This document shows, in pieces, positions 12,401 to 24,123 of a stretch of 64,000 nt of DNA (the stretch's first letter is position 1; every line of letters starts with the position of its first letter). A program made the position numbers and the translations under genes. This DNA is from Cystobasidiopsis lactophilus. Its lineage: Eukaryota > Basidiomycota > Agaricostilbomycetes > Agaricostilbales > Chionosphaeraceae. The notes under the pieces are model-generated. The model had not been told where the DNA came from, made no database searches, and worked only from the letters and a program-made list of their open reading frames with translations. Location of the stretch: positions 4,399,631 to 4,463,630 of the forward strand of contig BCIO01000001.1 in the NCBI GenBank assembly GCA_001599975.1, in the 5' to 3' direction.

Positions 12401-12672
12401 TGGATGAGCTTGAACGCAGAACGAGCTCGGTAGCCCTGCTCCCTGTTTTCGTGTGCGCCCGTTCAGCGGCTGTCTCTCGGTTATGCACTCTGAAGACTGA
12501 CTTGGCAAGCTTGTAGTCTGCATTCTAATGTCAGAGAGGATCGTTGGGCGCTGGCCTAGACGCTCACACTTGTCCAACCGGCCTGGCCAAAAGTTTTGAT
12601 GAGGATCTTCATGCGCTCGTGCAGAACCCATTCCCGCTCACCTTTGCCTGTCTTCTTCTCGCGTTTACCCAT
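9434..12672 (-). CDS. SPB1: 27S pre-rRNA (guanosine/uridine 2'-O)-methyltransferase SPB1
   Basis: Eleven exons give 897 aa (yeast Spb1 is 841). The N-terminus [22 protein letters not shown] and the FtsJ/RrmJ-type domain are diagnostic: [13 protein letters not shown] binds AdoMet, [11 protein letters not shown] and SKIFRSKDY carry catalytic residues, followed by SAEIFVV. The middle holds [18 protein letters not shown], then a long acidic segment, and the C-terminus is Lys/Arg-rich ([16 protein letters not shown]). Spb1 acts in the nucleolus, methylating the A-loop of 25S rRNA during 60S assembly. Exons 2 (12582-12568, 15 nt) and 3 (12517-12502, 16 nt) are micro-exons required to rebuild GRLDKYYKLAKE. 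Introns: 12641-12583, 12567-12518, 12501-12443, 12160-12094, 11517-11458, 11339-11287, 10337-10299 (least certain), 10178-10125, 9879-9831, 9551-9497. Confidence 0.95.
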
Positions 12673-12896
12673 CTTGGGATCAGGCTTGTAGTTTAGAGCG
12701 CTGGCCTGCTTGCTGTGCGCAGAGAGCTCGACGTCTGGCGACAACAAAGAATTTCATGTGCATGGGCTCGCAAAAGATCGGCTTCCGAGCGGCTTCCTCG
12801 CAGAGCGTGCATTCCCAATGCTCTCGTCCCTTCGACGAGCAACATCGCAAGCGCGTGTAGGAGCTCTTCCTTGTTTGTATGAACAAATTGCCGAAC

Positions 12897-13034
12897 CTAA
12901 TCCGACTCGGACGAGCTCGAATCCGAAGGCAAGGGGTTGAGCCGCTCCTCGCGCGCCCGCTCAAGGTCCCGTCCCAATCTTTTGAGCCAAGGCGATAGCG
13001 ACTGCACAGTTCTTGTGTGAGACAGATGAAATGC

Positions 13035-13071
<37 letters not shown>

Positions 13072-15685
13072 CACGCACTTCGTCGAAAGGCGACCGAGGC
13101 GGATCGCCGTCGCCACCCTCACGCTTGTGCCACTCCGCCACCTGTTTTCGATGCTGCGTCAACAGGAGGGGCAAGTGCTCCATCCATTTTTCCAGCTCTT
13201 CAATCGACGCCACAGCACCCTTGAATCTTCGCCGGGCCACCTGCGGGTCGACTTCGAGGTCATCGTCTGGGTCTTCCCAGTGGTAGCGCTGCTCATAAGA
13301 TCAGCGAGGGAATGCGGGACGCTCTATCGATGCTCACATATCCTGGTTTCTGAGTCCACGGCTTGAGGGCGAAGACGTTGAACAGCCTCTTGCTGGAGTG
13401 GAAAGGTGCCGTTCGTAAGGCGGCCAGAAGTACGGACGGAAGGCGTGCTGCAAATGCTGAGGCGGTCTCAAAGACACCCAGAGCCAGAAACTGGCTTTCG
13501 TAGACGGCTTCGTAAAGGTCGGAGCCAGCGAAGATGCCGTGCTCGAGGACGATTTGCTGAAGCTCGCAGGCTAACGCGCGGCCAATCCGGTACTCGCCAG
13601 TTGAAGAAATTCCGCCGTAGGTTGCAAAGTATTTGACCATGAGCGCCATTGGGTCGGCCGCCACCCAACGGCCTTTGCGATTCAAGCGCTGGAACGCCTC
13701 GTAGTCGATGGGCACGAAGTCCGACTGATAAGTTGTCGACATCAGACCGGCAGTGTCGCTCTTTTTGCAGTACGATAAATCGAAGGAAGCCCCTCTCGGC
13801 TTTTTCTGCATGAGCTCGGCGATTCCCCAATGGTCAGCTCCGATGGGCGTGAAGGGCGGGGGATCGAGAGAGAAGGGGCGCTTAGAGACGTCAAAGGCGC
13901 AATCACTGACGAGGGTCGTCAAGACTTCGATCAGCTGCGGGCTGGATCTGGCCAAGCTGATCAGGCGATCGCTGTGCCAAGGCTGGAAAAAGAGATCGAC
14001 CAAAGCTTTGCGAAGGGTTGGCGCCTGCAGCTCGATTCCATTGTCGCGGAATCCTTCGAGGATGACGCGCGGCGCAGCGGCATGGGGAGAGGCGACAAGT
14101 TTGTACAGATCTTCTTGGGTGCCTTGAAGTTGGAGCTGCTGGTAGATCGTCTGGGCTGTGATCCCGGAGAACGTTTGGCGTTTGAGAATGCTGAACAAAA
14201 CACGATAGCGGACATCGTCAACGGCGCAGAGGGCCGGCTCGCTGAGCGCAAAGACGACGACCAACTTGATGGCCGCGCTGTCGAGTTCGTCAGTCTGGGC
14301 TTCGATGAACGATCCTAGAACATCTCTGAGGTGAAATGTCAGAGTGTCTGCAGTACGCTCATAGCATATGAAAGGCTTACGTAGGACAGAGGCGGCCTCG
14401 CTTGCAGTCGAGACTGCGAAAGATCTTCAAAGCTTCGGTGACGGTCTTTTGTACAGTGGAGAAGCTGTGACCAGCAGCGAGTCTGCTCATAAGGTCTAAG
14501 CAGGCGGGGTTGTCCAGACCAAATGTTGAGGTCGCCTCTTGCAGCTGCTGGAGTCGATGCAACCGCTCCGACACTTGTGCCTCGCCGTCCTGAAGGATGT
14601 TGAACGTGACCCGTAAGAGCTCTTCTCGAGAAGCACAGTAGCCAGCACTGAGCATGAGCGAAAACAGCCGATCGTTTTTCGTGTCGTACATCCTTAGGGT
14701 GAGAGGATCAAGTGAAAAGCACTGAAAGTTGCAGCGCGTGAAGATGTGCTCAACTCTTGTCCACTCCGCATCTTCAGAAGATTCTGCGTCCGGCAAGAAC
14801 TTGGTCTTGTGGCGACGGCGTCGTATAGCCACTGCGGCATCGTTGCCGCCGCTCAAGTTGTTGAGCCAGCGCTGGACCACGCTACCATCATCGTTGTCCC
14901 GTCTGCTGTCCATGTCGCCATACAGCTCTTGTCCTTTGCTCATGAAGATCAGAAAGGCCTGAAGAGGCAAGTTGGCCGCCCAGCCTTTCAGCCATTTGGG
15001 ACCGGTGCCGGCCCGAGCTTGATAGACTGCAGAGCAAAAAGAGAATCCCAAGTGTCTTGATGAGTTTGACGTCCGAGTTGCGGCTCGAGAAGCCCGTACC
15101 TAATTGAAGAAAGTAGCGGCTGAGAGGCGCCGTCTCTGCCACCTTGTCACACACGGCATTGATGGTCGGCTCATCGCACAGTTTGGGCCGAAGAACCAGA
15201 CCGAACAGCAAGTCCTTGACTGGATACCTAGCCATCAAGAAGGCGAGCCGCAGATGATGGCCTTTCGATAGATTGTGGAAGGCCTTGTTGGTCCTGAACA
15301 GGCTCCAGCAGTCTTTGTCTGAAGGCAAGAGGATCACGATGGCGGTCAGCAGCTCCGCGCTGAGGTCTTGGAATTGAGCGGTCCATTGGATGGATCCTGC
15401 TTTCTTTCGCCGGGCAGTCGTCGTCTCTCTGTGTTCTTGTTGTGCCTTGCTCTTGAGCTTGGACGATATTTCAAAGTCGGAGTCGTCCCTGCGTCGAGCG
15501 TGAGTGAGTCCACTGAGTGAAGAGTTGCAGCAAGCAGTCAGGAAGGAATTCTCTCACGCGTCCGAGGGGCCCGCCGGGCTTGACCTGTGTTCTCCCTGAC
15601 CGTCATTGTACGAAGCCAGCAACTCCTCCAAGTCGATCTCATCCGGATTCCGTCGCGTAGCATTCCGGCGAGGGCGCGCAGCCAT
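12897..15685 (-). CDS. F-box domain protein, 822 aa
   Basis: Six exons (introns 15557-15489, 15099-15027, 14380-14326, 13337-13292, 13078-13002) give 822 aa. After a basic start (MAARPRRNATRRNPDEID) an F-box-like segment appears near residues 80-115 (FQDLSAELLTAIVILLPSD, WSLFRTNKAF). The rest is helical and rich in Leu, resembling a substrate-recognition region, but I recognise no leucine-rich repeat or WD repeats. The C-terminus is acidic/Ser-rich (SDSSSSESD). By family knowledge it would be a subunit of an SCF ubiquitin ligase that binds Skp1 through the F-box; its target is unknown. The last intron contains a (GA)n microsatellite. Confidence 0.72.
13041..13069. repeat. (GA)n microsatellite inside an intron
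   Basis: Uninterrupted GA dinucleotide repeat of 29 nt, lying within the last intron of the F-box gene (13078-13002), where it reads as a CT tract on the sense strand and may act as the polypyrimidine stretch. Confidence 0.95.
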
Positions 15686-15778
15686 GGCTGTGGTGGATTG
15701 AGGAGGGAAAGCCAATTCAGGCCGCTGCCATCGTGGTGTCCGATGAATGTCATTCTTGCTCGTTTTGATTGCACAATG

Positions 15779-16989
15779 CTAGAAGTGAGCCTCCAGCCAT
15801 TTATCCAAAGTCTTCACAAACAGCTCTCGCTCTTCAAAATGAGCAAGGTGTGCCGACTTTTTGAAGATGACCAACTCCGACCCCTTGATCTCCTTCTGAA
15901 TGGCTCTCTGTGTCCACGGGCTGAGCTCGTCGTAGTGGCCTCCGGTAATCAGCTGGAGGCGCTATATGGTCAACTTCCCACGGCCAAGGATTCCAATGAG
16001 AACTCACTGTGGGAACCTTGATCTGCGCCACCTTGTCAAGGACGGTGCCATGCTTAAGAGAGCCAGTGATGGTGAACTCAGATGGACCATTGACTAGAAG
16101 AGAACGGGTCAGCAATACGCTTTTTGAGCGAGAGAGACGAGAGTGCTTGCGGGTGCGGTAAACGGTCGGATCCTCATCCAGCAAGTCGAACGACCTCATC
16201 ACGGCCGGTGGGTAAGGGTTCATGCGGCAGACGTGTTGGTCGTAAAAGACCTGCTCGATTGTCAGTGACAAATTTACAAGGCGAGAGGAGCGGGCCCACC
16301 TTCGCAGCTTTCTGGAACTCGGGGTCGTCAAATGTGCCGTCCTTCTCGTGCTTGGTTAACACATCCTGGACATCTTGAGGGAGCTGTAGGCGCCACTCCA
16401 TGCAGGCTTTCTCGAAGTTGTCAAAGTCGGCCACACCAGAAAGGCAAGCGATTCCTTTGAGAGCCGGCCACTGTTGCAGCCCCAAGTTCAAAACAAGCCA
16501 TCCACCCCATGATTGTCCAGCAACAACATCTAGAAGGTTGATCAGGCGCCGTTCCGCAGACGAAGGGCCAACACCCACAGGAATCCAGCTTCAAGTGAGA
16601 AACAAGCTCGGCAAACTCTTGGACAAAGAGACCAGTCGTCCAGAAATCATTGTCATAGATGGTTTCAGGCAAGTGAGTCGAGTTGCCGCATCCCACTTGG
16701 CTAAGGGAAGACCGGTTCAGGAACAGCTTTCCGTCGCCAACGTCCGTCCGGCTCACTCGTAAAGAATGACAGGGCGGCCTTTGGCGGCCAGATCAGTCAA
16801 AGAAAGACAGTAGTTATGCGGCACGCCAGGCCCGCCATGACAGATGATCAGTGGCAACAGCTCCCTGTTCGATTGGAGTGCTTCGAAATTGTTGATTCGG
16901 AACCAGGTCGTGAGCGTCCTCTTGGTATTATTGTCGATCCATGTGAAAGTCCCCTCCTTGTCCGCAGGGAACTCTTCGTGCGCCGTCAT
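15779..16989 (-). CDS. proline iminopeptidase-type alpha/beta hydrolase (S33)
   Basis: Six exons (introns 16756-16701, 16578-16530, 16299-16251, 16138-16094, 16007-15962) give 321 aa, the usual size for the family. Seen motifs: oxyanion strand LIICHGGPGVPHNY, DQVGCGNSTHL, nucleophile elbow VVAGQSWGGWL (Ser), the cap region, then ITGGHYDELSPW (Asp candidate) and KSAHLAHFEE (catalytic His). These are the signature of proline iminopeptidases and related L-amino-acid amidases, which remove N-terminal proline or hydrolyse amides. There is no signal peptide, so it is cytosolic. The start at ATG 16989 was chosen because the upstream frame (to 17082) is Cys/Arg-rich and not conserved-looking. Confidence 0.9.
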
Positions 16990-17191
16990 GCTCCAGCAGA
17001 TGGCGAACTGGGGACAACAGCATCTTGCCGCGCGTTGCACGCATCGGCGACAGCGTCGGCATAACCCTCCGCCGGGTGGCAAATCGCAGGACAGGTTGGA
17101 ACGCTTTCAGATAGCAATTGGGAGCACGGGTTTTCATACATCGATCGAGATACAGAGAGGCAGCCCTGCAACGAAATGTCCGTTCGAAAGT

Positions 17192-18374
17192 TCACTCCCT
17201 TGCGAAGCGGAATCGACCGCGCATTTCGTTCAGGACCGTACTAGGAAGGTCTCGACGCTGAACTTCTGCCCGTCCAAGCAATTCTTGCAAGTCGGGGAGC
17301 GAACGGCGGTAAGAGCCGCCGCCACCAGAAGGAGTTGCTGGATCGGCAGGGAATGACGAGTTAGGCTGGCTGCCGTTTCCATACGGCCAGGTGCTCTGGA
17401 TCTCAGGCGGGTAGGTCAAAAGATAAGCAGCTTTGAGGAGAAGGAGCCGACTGAGCTCCATCAGCTGCTTGTGTGCCAAACTACTTACTTCCGCAGCCGG
17501 CGGTGACCAAATCCTGAATAGAGAAGCCACCACAAAACGCCGAGGAGCAGTTGTAACCCCCTACAGCAAGAGTAAGCTCGAACAGCAAGACACATGCACT
17601 AGGAAAAGGCGAAGGACTCACAAATCTGTTCAGTCGCGATAGCGAAGCCTTGGATGCAGGGAATGCACCAGAGTTTGGGATCGACTTTGTTGCTGGCTTG
17701 AGCCTGTGAAGACCACTCAATCAAAGAGAGAATTTTCCTAGTCAAGAGAAAGCACGGACATCCTCCAAAGCGAAGCCCAATTGGGTGATGCAGTAAGGAC
17801 TGTCGGGTTTCGTCGTGTCTCGGAGACAAGTTGCATAGCTAACGATGGAAGGTAAAAAGAAGCAAAGGAGGTAAAGCAGATATAGGCCCACCCATTTGGA
17901 TTATACTGGAGGATTGCTGCGAATTTCAACGCATCAGAATCACTGTATCGGAAAAGAAAACGTCCCGCGACTTGCCTTCGTAGATGAAGTAGGCAACGTC
18001 GGCCTTCTTAGCCAGTTCGGCCGAGCACTTGTCCGTGATGTTCTTCTCGAGGCCGGAGACATAGGCTCTGGAGCAGACCTCCGCACCGGGAGCGCAATAG
18101 CCTTTGGCTTGCGCCTCAAGGGAGTCCGACAGGTCCGTTATATTAGCAAGCTCCTGGCGATGGGAGCAGGTGTAAGACGGGGATTCAGGGCTGAAGATCC
18201 ACTGGATGAAGCCCAGGCACGACTCGCTGTAGCCCTCATAGTATCTAGAGAAACGGAGTCGGAGATGCCGTGCACCTCTAGGACAAGCGAGCCTTACGTC
18301 TGGTTCATCAGATCTTGAGCAGAAGCGCAAGAGATCCAGAAGAGAGCAGCAAGGCAGACTATAAAGTTGTGCAT
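17192..18374 (-). CDS. secreted Cys-rich protein, tandem paralog 1 (DUF7729-like?)
   Basis: Seven exons give 280 aa. Signal peptide MHNFIVCLAALFWISCASA. The mature part has spaced cysteines (ESCLGFIQW, SYTCSH, AEVCSRAY, TDKCSAEL, YATCLRDT, SPYCIT, WCIPCIQGF, NCSSAFCGG) and two or more N-glycosylation sites, then a Ser/Gly/Pro-rich tail ending RGRFRFARE. No GPI signal is seen. The cysteine layout recalls the fungal DUF7729 family, an assignment I hold weakly. Introns: 18297-18245, 17975-17917 (GC donor, GCAAGT), 17891-17839, 17759-17704, 17621-17561, 17488-17431. The GC donor is the only choice that keeps frame and matches the paralog at 19076-20246, from which it differs by one extra intron (17891-17839). 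Confidence 0.75.
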
Positions 18375-19075
18375 TTTGGCCTTGCAGGCTCAAGGGGCAG
18401 TTGCCGCCTCCTGGTAGCTAGCCTGTGGGGCAACATGTCTGCGCGGAAGGCCGGAACCACGAAGCCAAGGAAACCAAGAGCAGACCTAGCAGAGCAAGGG
18501 CTGGAGCGAGAGGGAGAGGAATGGCAATGATCTGAAATGATCTCGTGGATTTTGAGGGGAGAAGAGACATCCTTCGCTGGCTCGATGCTGGCCGCCCCGC
18601 CGAAGGCCCTCTGGTAGATCAGGCTTCTAGATCGCGATAGCAACCTTATGCGCCGTTGTGCCGGTCGGATGAACTGCTTCACAGCCGACCGATGCTTTTT
18701 CAAAAGATCACTGGCCCTGGCGGTGGCAAAATGGCCTGGACGTCGTATTCGGCAAGACAGGGCAGGGAAATACAGCGCAATGCGTCGGAATGATCAGAGG
18801 GAAGGCACAAGGCATCGTCTAAACGACTCGTTGAACCGAAAGCTCTGCATCAGAGGTTTTCGAAGCCGGCGCCTCGAAAATCTCAGGAGCGGGTGCACAC
18901 ATGGTGCTGCAATAGGGTCTGCTATTCTGGCCCGTCTGATGCTCCTTTTTGGTCGTCCATTTCATATAGGAACCCAACCCTTTCTGTACAAACTGACCAA
19001 AAGTCCGTCATGCTCCAGCCTCCAGGTGCCTCTCTTTTCTGCGGAAGACGACCTGAGAGAGGAGCTGGTGGGTTT
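18375..19075. other. intergenic, no gene seen
   Basis: About 700 nt between the tandem secreted paralogs. It holds the promoter of paralog 1. No coding frame with conserved features is seen. Confidence 0.45.
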
Positions 19076-20246
19076 TCAAGCTCTCAAGAAGCGAAAGCGG
19101 CCCCGGAAGTCGCTGGAGGCCTTGCGCCGCTCGACGTCCGACCGGCCAAACAAGTCGTGCAAGCCGGCCAGCGAGCGACGGTAGCCAGCTGGTTTGTTTC
19201 CTGATGCGGGGAAAGAAGAGTTGGGCTGGGATCCGTTACCGTAGGCCCAATCGCTTTGAATTTGAGTTGGGTAGGTGGCAAGGTAGGAGGCTGCGCGGCA
19301 GCGGATGAGCGAACGTGAGAGGCCGAGAACAGGACGGGAAAGGGCTCACCACCCTGAATACAGATGGGTGCAGCTTCAACATGCCAAGTCGCGGCAGACG
19401 ATTTCAGAGAGAACTCACTCCGCAGGCACTCGAAGTCAGTTCCTCGACAGAATGGCCTCCGCAGAAGGTAGAGGAGCAGTTGAGTCCCCCTGTATTAGCA
19501 GTTCAATAGGTGCGCTCGGCAACGAAGCTAGCCAAGAGCTTACAAATTTGCTCGGTGGCGATGGTGTAGCCTTGCACGCACGGATTGCACCAAACGGAGG
19601 CGTTAAGTGAGTCAGTCGCCATGGCCTGCCACAAACGGGTTAAAGGCCTGGTGAAACAAAGAGCTTTGGGAGAAGCAGGAACAAACATCTTCGAGAGCTG
19701 CGCCGAGGAGAGAAATGCAGTACGGGCTGTCGGGCTCGGTGGTGTCACGAAGGCAGGTCGTGTACTGTCCCTCGTTGTACTGAAGGATAGCTGCGTCGCC
19801 AACTTTATCAGAGGGCGCAGTGCATAAAGGTGTGCGGCGACTTGCCTTCGTAAAGATAGTAGGCGGCGTCAGCCTTCCTGGCCAGCTCAGCGGAGCATTT
19901 CTCCGTGATGTTCTTCTCGAGGCCAGATCGGTATTCGTTGGAGCAAACCTCGGCACCTTTGGCACAAATGGCCTTGGCTTGGACCTGAAGCACCTCGCTG
20001 AGGTCGGTGAGGCCGGCAACTTCTTTGTAGTGGGAGCAGGTGTAAGACGGGCTCTCAGTCGAGCCAACCCAGGTCAAAAAGTCGATGCAGGACTGGGCGT
20101 AGCCCTCGTAGTAGCTGCCAAAAATCTGATCTCAGCTTTCGCCACCGCGCCCGAGCTCCGCGCACGCACGTTTGGTTCGAAAAGTCCTGGGCGACGGCAC
20201 AGGAGATCCAGAAAGCAACAGCAAGCACAATGTTGTAGATAGCCAT
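19076..20246 (-). CDS. secreted Cys-rich protein, tandem paralog 2
   Basis: Six exons give 272 aa, closely parallel to the gene at 17192-18374: signal peptide MAIYNIVLAVAFWISCAVA, then ESPSYTCSHYKE, GLEKNITEKCSAEL, YTTCLRDTTEPDSPYCI, WCNPCVQGYTIATEQIW and NCSSTFCGG, with a basic tail ending RGRFRFLRA. Introns: 20169-20115, 19845-19791 (GC donor GCAAGT, same site as paralog 1), 19686-19626, 19543-19491, 19418-19291. Exon 2 is 269 nt and exon 5 72 nt in both paralogs. Near the end of exon 5 the reading frame differs locally from paralog 1 (an extra A balanced by a shorter exon end), moving a conserved Cys by one residue. Function unknown; extracellular by signal peptide. Confidence 0.74.
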
Positions 20247-20962
20247 GTTGTGGTTGAAGAGCAAGCCTCGACCTGACTGGGAGGGGCAAGATCCGGGACC
20301 ATGGCCGTGTCTTTCATGGGAAGCGGGAAGGAACCACGAAGCCAAGCATTGTCAAGCGAGATCAAGGGCACACGGAGAATATCAGGGGAGGTAAGCAGAG
20401 AGGGAGGGCCGGAACACAAGAGGGCCGGATCATCACCACCAAAATTGATCTCGTGGATCCGCACAGAGACAGGCCGCCTTGGCCGCCAGATCCCCGCGCG
20501 ATAGGGCCTTGTCGATCTTTTGAGCCTTCTAGAATCTCAAAGGGGCAACTTTACAAGTCGTGCTGCTTCGCCAAGAGCAAGGAGCCCCATGCTCGCTGGT
20601 GTCGAGAATTAGCCGTCGCCAAACCCGAATCCTGGCGGCAGCAGCTGGTTGTAGCATGCAGTCTAGCATAGCATTTGGCATTGTCGTTTCGGCAGCACAG
20701 TCCTGGGCAGGAAATCTGGACGCATAACAATTCGACAGGGCGAGCTCGGAAGTGGGTGGCAAAGTGCGCAGTGAGGCCCCATCGCTGGGGCATCTGAGGG
20801 GCGGCCACGCTCAATCGCAGCAAGAAGAGATCAATATTCAACAAGCCAGCAAGCACCTCGCTGTCCCGGGTCGAGCGCCACAAGTTCGAGGGAGCCAAAT
20901 CGAGGCTCGGAGTTCACCGCATCGACATCGTTGCGCTCGTCAGACCAACTCCAGCTCCAAAG
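20247..20962. other. divergent intergenic region
   Basis: About 715 nt between the minus-strand secreted gene and the plus-strand acyl carrier protein gene. No gene is recognised in it. Confidence 0.45.
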
Positions 20963-21598
20963 ATGGCCGCCTTCCGCATCGCCCGAGTGGCCTTGAACGC
21001 AGCGCGCCCCGTTCTGCGGCCACAACAGCTCGCCGCCGCCGCCCCTCGCCTGCTGCCCAGCGCCTTCGCCGGCCTCCCCCAGCAGCAGCAGCGCTCCTAC
21101 GCTTCCGGCGCCGGCCTGTCCGAGCAGCAGATCTCAGACCGCGTGCTAGAAGTGCTCAAGACGTTCGAAAAGGTCGACCCCAGCGCCGTGAGCCCTTGCC
21201 CTAATCCCGCCCCTTCAAAATTTCAGTTCGATTGATGCGCTGTTGCTTTGGGCGCGCTCACAGGTCACTGGCGGAGCGAGCTTCACCAGCTTGGGTTTGG
21301 ATAGCCTGGATGCGGTCGAGGTGGTCATGGCCATCGAGGAGGTTCGTCTTGGAGCGCTTTACGATAATGTCCCCGGCTTGGTGTTGATGTTTGTCATTCC
21401 ATTGAACAGGAATTCGCGGTGGAGATCAGCGACGAGGATGCGGACAAGATCGAGACAGTGCAGCAGGCCATTGACTACATCAAAAAGACCCCAGAAGGTT
21501 CGTCATGCTGCCTTCGCTCTAGCTTCCCACATCAGGCAGCTTATGGAGACGGACGTCTGGCCAACAGCACATTAAACACCAGTCATATCTACTTTTGA
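20963..21598 (+). CDS. ACP1: mitochondrial acyl carrier protein
   Basis: Four exons (introns 21188-21263, 21342-21409, 21498-21539) give about 149 aa. An Arg/Ala/Gln-rich mitochondrial targeting sequence (MAAFRIARVALNAARPVLRP) ends near RSYASGAGLSEQ. The carrier domain shows FTSLGLDSLDAVEVVMAIEE, where the Ser of DSL takes the 4'-phosphopantetheine arm, then FAVEISDEDADKIETVQ and AIDYIKKTPE. It carries growing acyl chains in mitochondrial fatty acid synthesis and is also a structural subunit of complex I and Fe-S cluster machinery. The last junction is uncertain: the chosen acceptor gives EAYGDGRL and a short tail beyond the usual PEAH-type end. Confidence 0.92.
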
Positions 21599-21736
21599 AT
21601 AGCACGGCACGCCGACGGGGAAAAGGGAGCTGTGAATGGGGATTCAAGATTGACATGAATTTGGAAACCCTAAACCCTGCCCATCGATTTCCTTGCCTCG
21701 CCACCCGCTGCTCGGTCTATTGGACGTTTCAAGGAT

Positions 21737-23832
21737 CTAAGAAGACGGAGCGGCAGCCTCGGTCGCCGGCGTCGGGGCACCAGCCTTGGTAGCGTCGATC
21801 TGGGTGTTCGGGAACGATTGGGGGTCGCGAGGGAACAAGCTGGCCCGCCTGATGTTGTTGAGCTTGAGGAACAGCATGACGACTCTCTCCAGACCTTCAT
21901 TGATACCCAACATTGAGTTCATCGAACGACAAGGGCAAAAAGAGTGAAAGCTCACCGATGCCTCCACCGGCATGAGGCGCACAGGCCCACCGGAAGCCGT
22001 CCACGTACTCCTTCATGCCCGGCGCATCGGGGTCAAGTCCCTTCTTCTTCATGTTCGCTTCCAGGAGCGGTGCGTCGTGGACACGCTGGGCGCCGGAGAG
22101 GATCTCCTCGCCGCGCATGAAAAAGTCGTACGAGTTGGAGAGCAGCTGCAAGACGACATCACCAAAACGTTTCAATCGTGCAACATGGACGCGTAGAAGG
22201 TAGGAATGCCTCTTACAGGGTTCGAGGGGTCGGGCATGGTGTAAAAAGGCCTGACCTCTGACGGGAACTTGTCCAGGATGTAATAGTCGGTCTGGAACTT
22301 TTCGCGGACCAAGCTGCCAAGAAACTTCTCGGTCTCGGTGCTGAGAAGAAAGTCAAAATCAATATCTTGCTGGATGAAGAGAAAGAGTGGAGCACCCACT
22401 TGAAATCATCATAGTCTCCCACTTCCCTCCCAGCATCACGCAGCATTTGCACCGCCTCCGGGAAAGTCAGGACGACAGTCTCCTCCTTCCACATGAAGGC
22501 ATCAGCCGGGAACTGCCTGTTGACGAGCTCGATCTCCTTGGCGCACGTCTCCTGCAAGCCCTTGAAGACGTGCTTGAGCATGCCGTCCAGCGTCCACATC
22601 GCCTCGTGGTAGTGCTCGAGGATCTCCATCTCCAAGTCCAAGCCCGTGAACTCGGTCAGGTGGCGGTGCGTGTTGGAGTCTTCGGCGCGGAAGACCGGGC
22701 CGACCTCGTAGACGCGCTTCATGTCACCGGCGATGCACATTTGCTTGGCAAGCTGGGGAGACTGTGCGAGGAAGGCGGCTCGGCCGAAGTAGTCGACTTT
22801 GAAGACGGAAGCGCCGGACTCGGTGGCGGCGCCCTGGAGCTTGGGCGTGTGGATGGAGACGAAGCCTTGGGAGCGCAGGTACTCTCGCGCAAAGTGCTCC
22901 ACCTCAGATGTGAGGACGAACACAGTCTGGGTGGTGGAAGTCCGCAAGTCGAATGGCCGGCTGTCGAGGCGGGTCTTCAAAGCAACACGGTTGTATTCGA
23001 CTCCCTCCTGATCACGCCATCATCAGCTTCGACTTGAAGCATACTGCATATGGAGGACTGACTTTTGCGTAGTCGGCTTCGGCTCTGGAAGCGTCCTCCA
23101 GGCCAAAAGGTAGCTTTTCGGCGGTCACAGCATCCTCCAAGAAGATCTGTATTCACCATTGGTGAACCCGCTCTTCATCAAGCACCAGCCAGTCAGACAA
23201 CACACCTTCTCGATCTTGATCTCAGCATCCTGGACGGTGGTAGACTTGACCAAGTCTTTTGGCTCTTGGACGACGCCTTCGACCAGGACGATGGACTCTT
23301 TGGGCAGCTTCTCCGCCCAGCGCACCATCTGCTTGCTGACTTTGGCCTCCTCCACAGCGACCAGACCCTGGATGGTGCTGGTCTGCTGCCGGAACTCGAA
23401 GAAGACCATCTTGGCGCCTTGAGCCCGGCTGTTGTGCACCCGCGCTCGGAAGAAGATGGGCTGGCTGGCGTTCTTGGCTGACAGTTGAGACAGTAATGCA
23501 TAAGTACGGTCTGAAGTCGAGTCAGCTATAGGGCAATGCTGTGCTAGGCAGGGGATGACTCGTACTCGATTTTTGTCTGGAATCGTGCACTGGCAATTGG
23601 CCGTAGTTTTCAGTAGCAAAGTCCTGCGTCGACAGCGCCCAATCAGCCGCGTCCAGCACAAGTCAGAAGTTTGACAACGCACGACATCAGCGGCGGCGCG
23701 GGCGGCCTTCTGCTCGGCCTCCTTCGCCTCTCGCTCCAGCCGCTTCTTCTCCTTCTCCTGCTCCTTCGCCCGCTTCTTCAGCTCGTTCTTCGACGGCCCC
23801 GCAGCAGCAGCGGGCGCTTCAGCTTCGGACAT
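21737..23832 (-). CDS. DPS1: cytosolic aspartyl-tRNA synthetase
   Basis: Eight exons (introns 23682-23624, 23565-23511, 23205-23147, 23062-23008, 22399-22341, 22216-22146, 21955-21895) give 558 aa, matching yeast Dps1. A Lys/Glu/Ala-rich N-terminal extension ([20 protein letters not shown]) typical of the eukaryotic enzyme is followed by an OB-fold anticodon-binding domain ([20 protein letters not shown]), then the class II core: motif 1 region around [31 protein letters not shown], motif 2 [33 protein letters not shown] and motif 3 GGGIGLERVVM. It charges tRNA-Asp in the cytosol. A copy of its 5' flank plus first codons lies at 25953-26116. Confidence 0.96.
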
Positions 23833-24123
23833 GATCGTGCGTCTGAGCAATAAGGTGCGGTATTGGGGGCGCAAGAAACGCAGCCCAAAGTTCATTCAAC
23901 TCGGCGGTCGTCTGGCTCCACACAAAATGACTCGCTCTTGGCCTCGCTTCCTCGTCGTTCTCTCAAGTCGATTGCTGGTTCTGTAATCGCTGTGCAAAAT
24001 CTAGAAGGAATTGGAAAGGATTGGTACAAGGCAAGGGCTCAAAACGAGGAAAACTAAACAGTGCAAGGAAAGCAACAAGCGGAGGCCAGATGTAGCAACT
24101 CTCTCAAGCTCTACGGACCAGTT

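Noticed and set aside
13041-13069. GA repeat considered as part of a coding low-complexity tract
   Set aside because: It lies inside an intron with good splice sites; translating through it gives a Ser-Leu run and then loses the conserved end of the protein.
19291-19490. A 4-nt micro-exon in the secreted paralog at 19076-20246
   Set aside because: It was needed only after a misread base. With the sequence as given, one 128-nt intron keeps frame and leaves an exon of 72 nt, the same as in the paralog.
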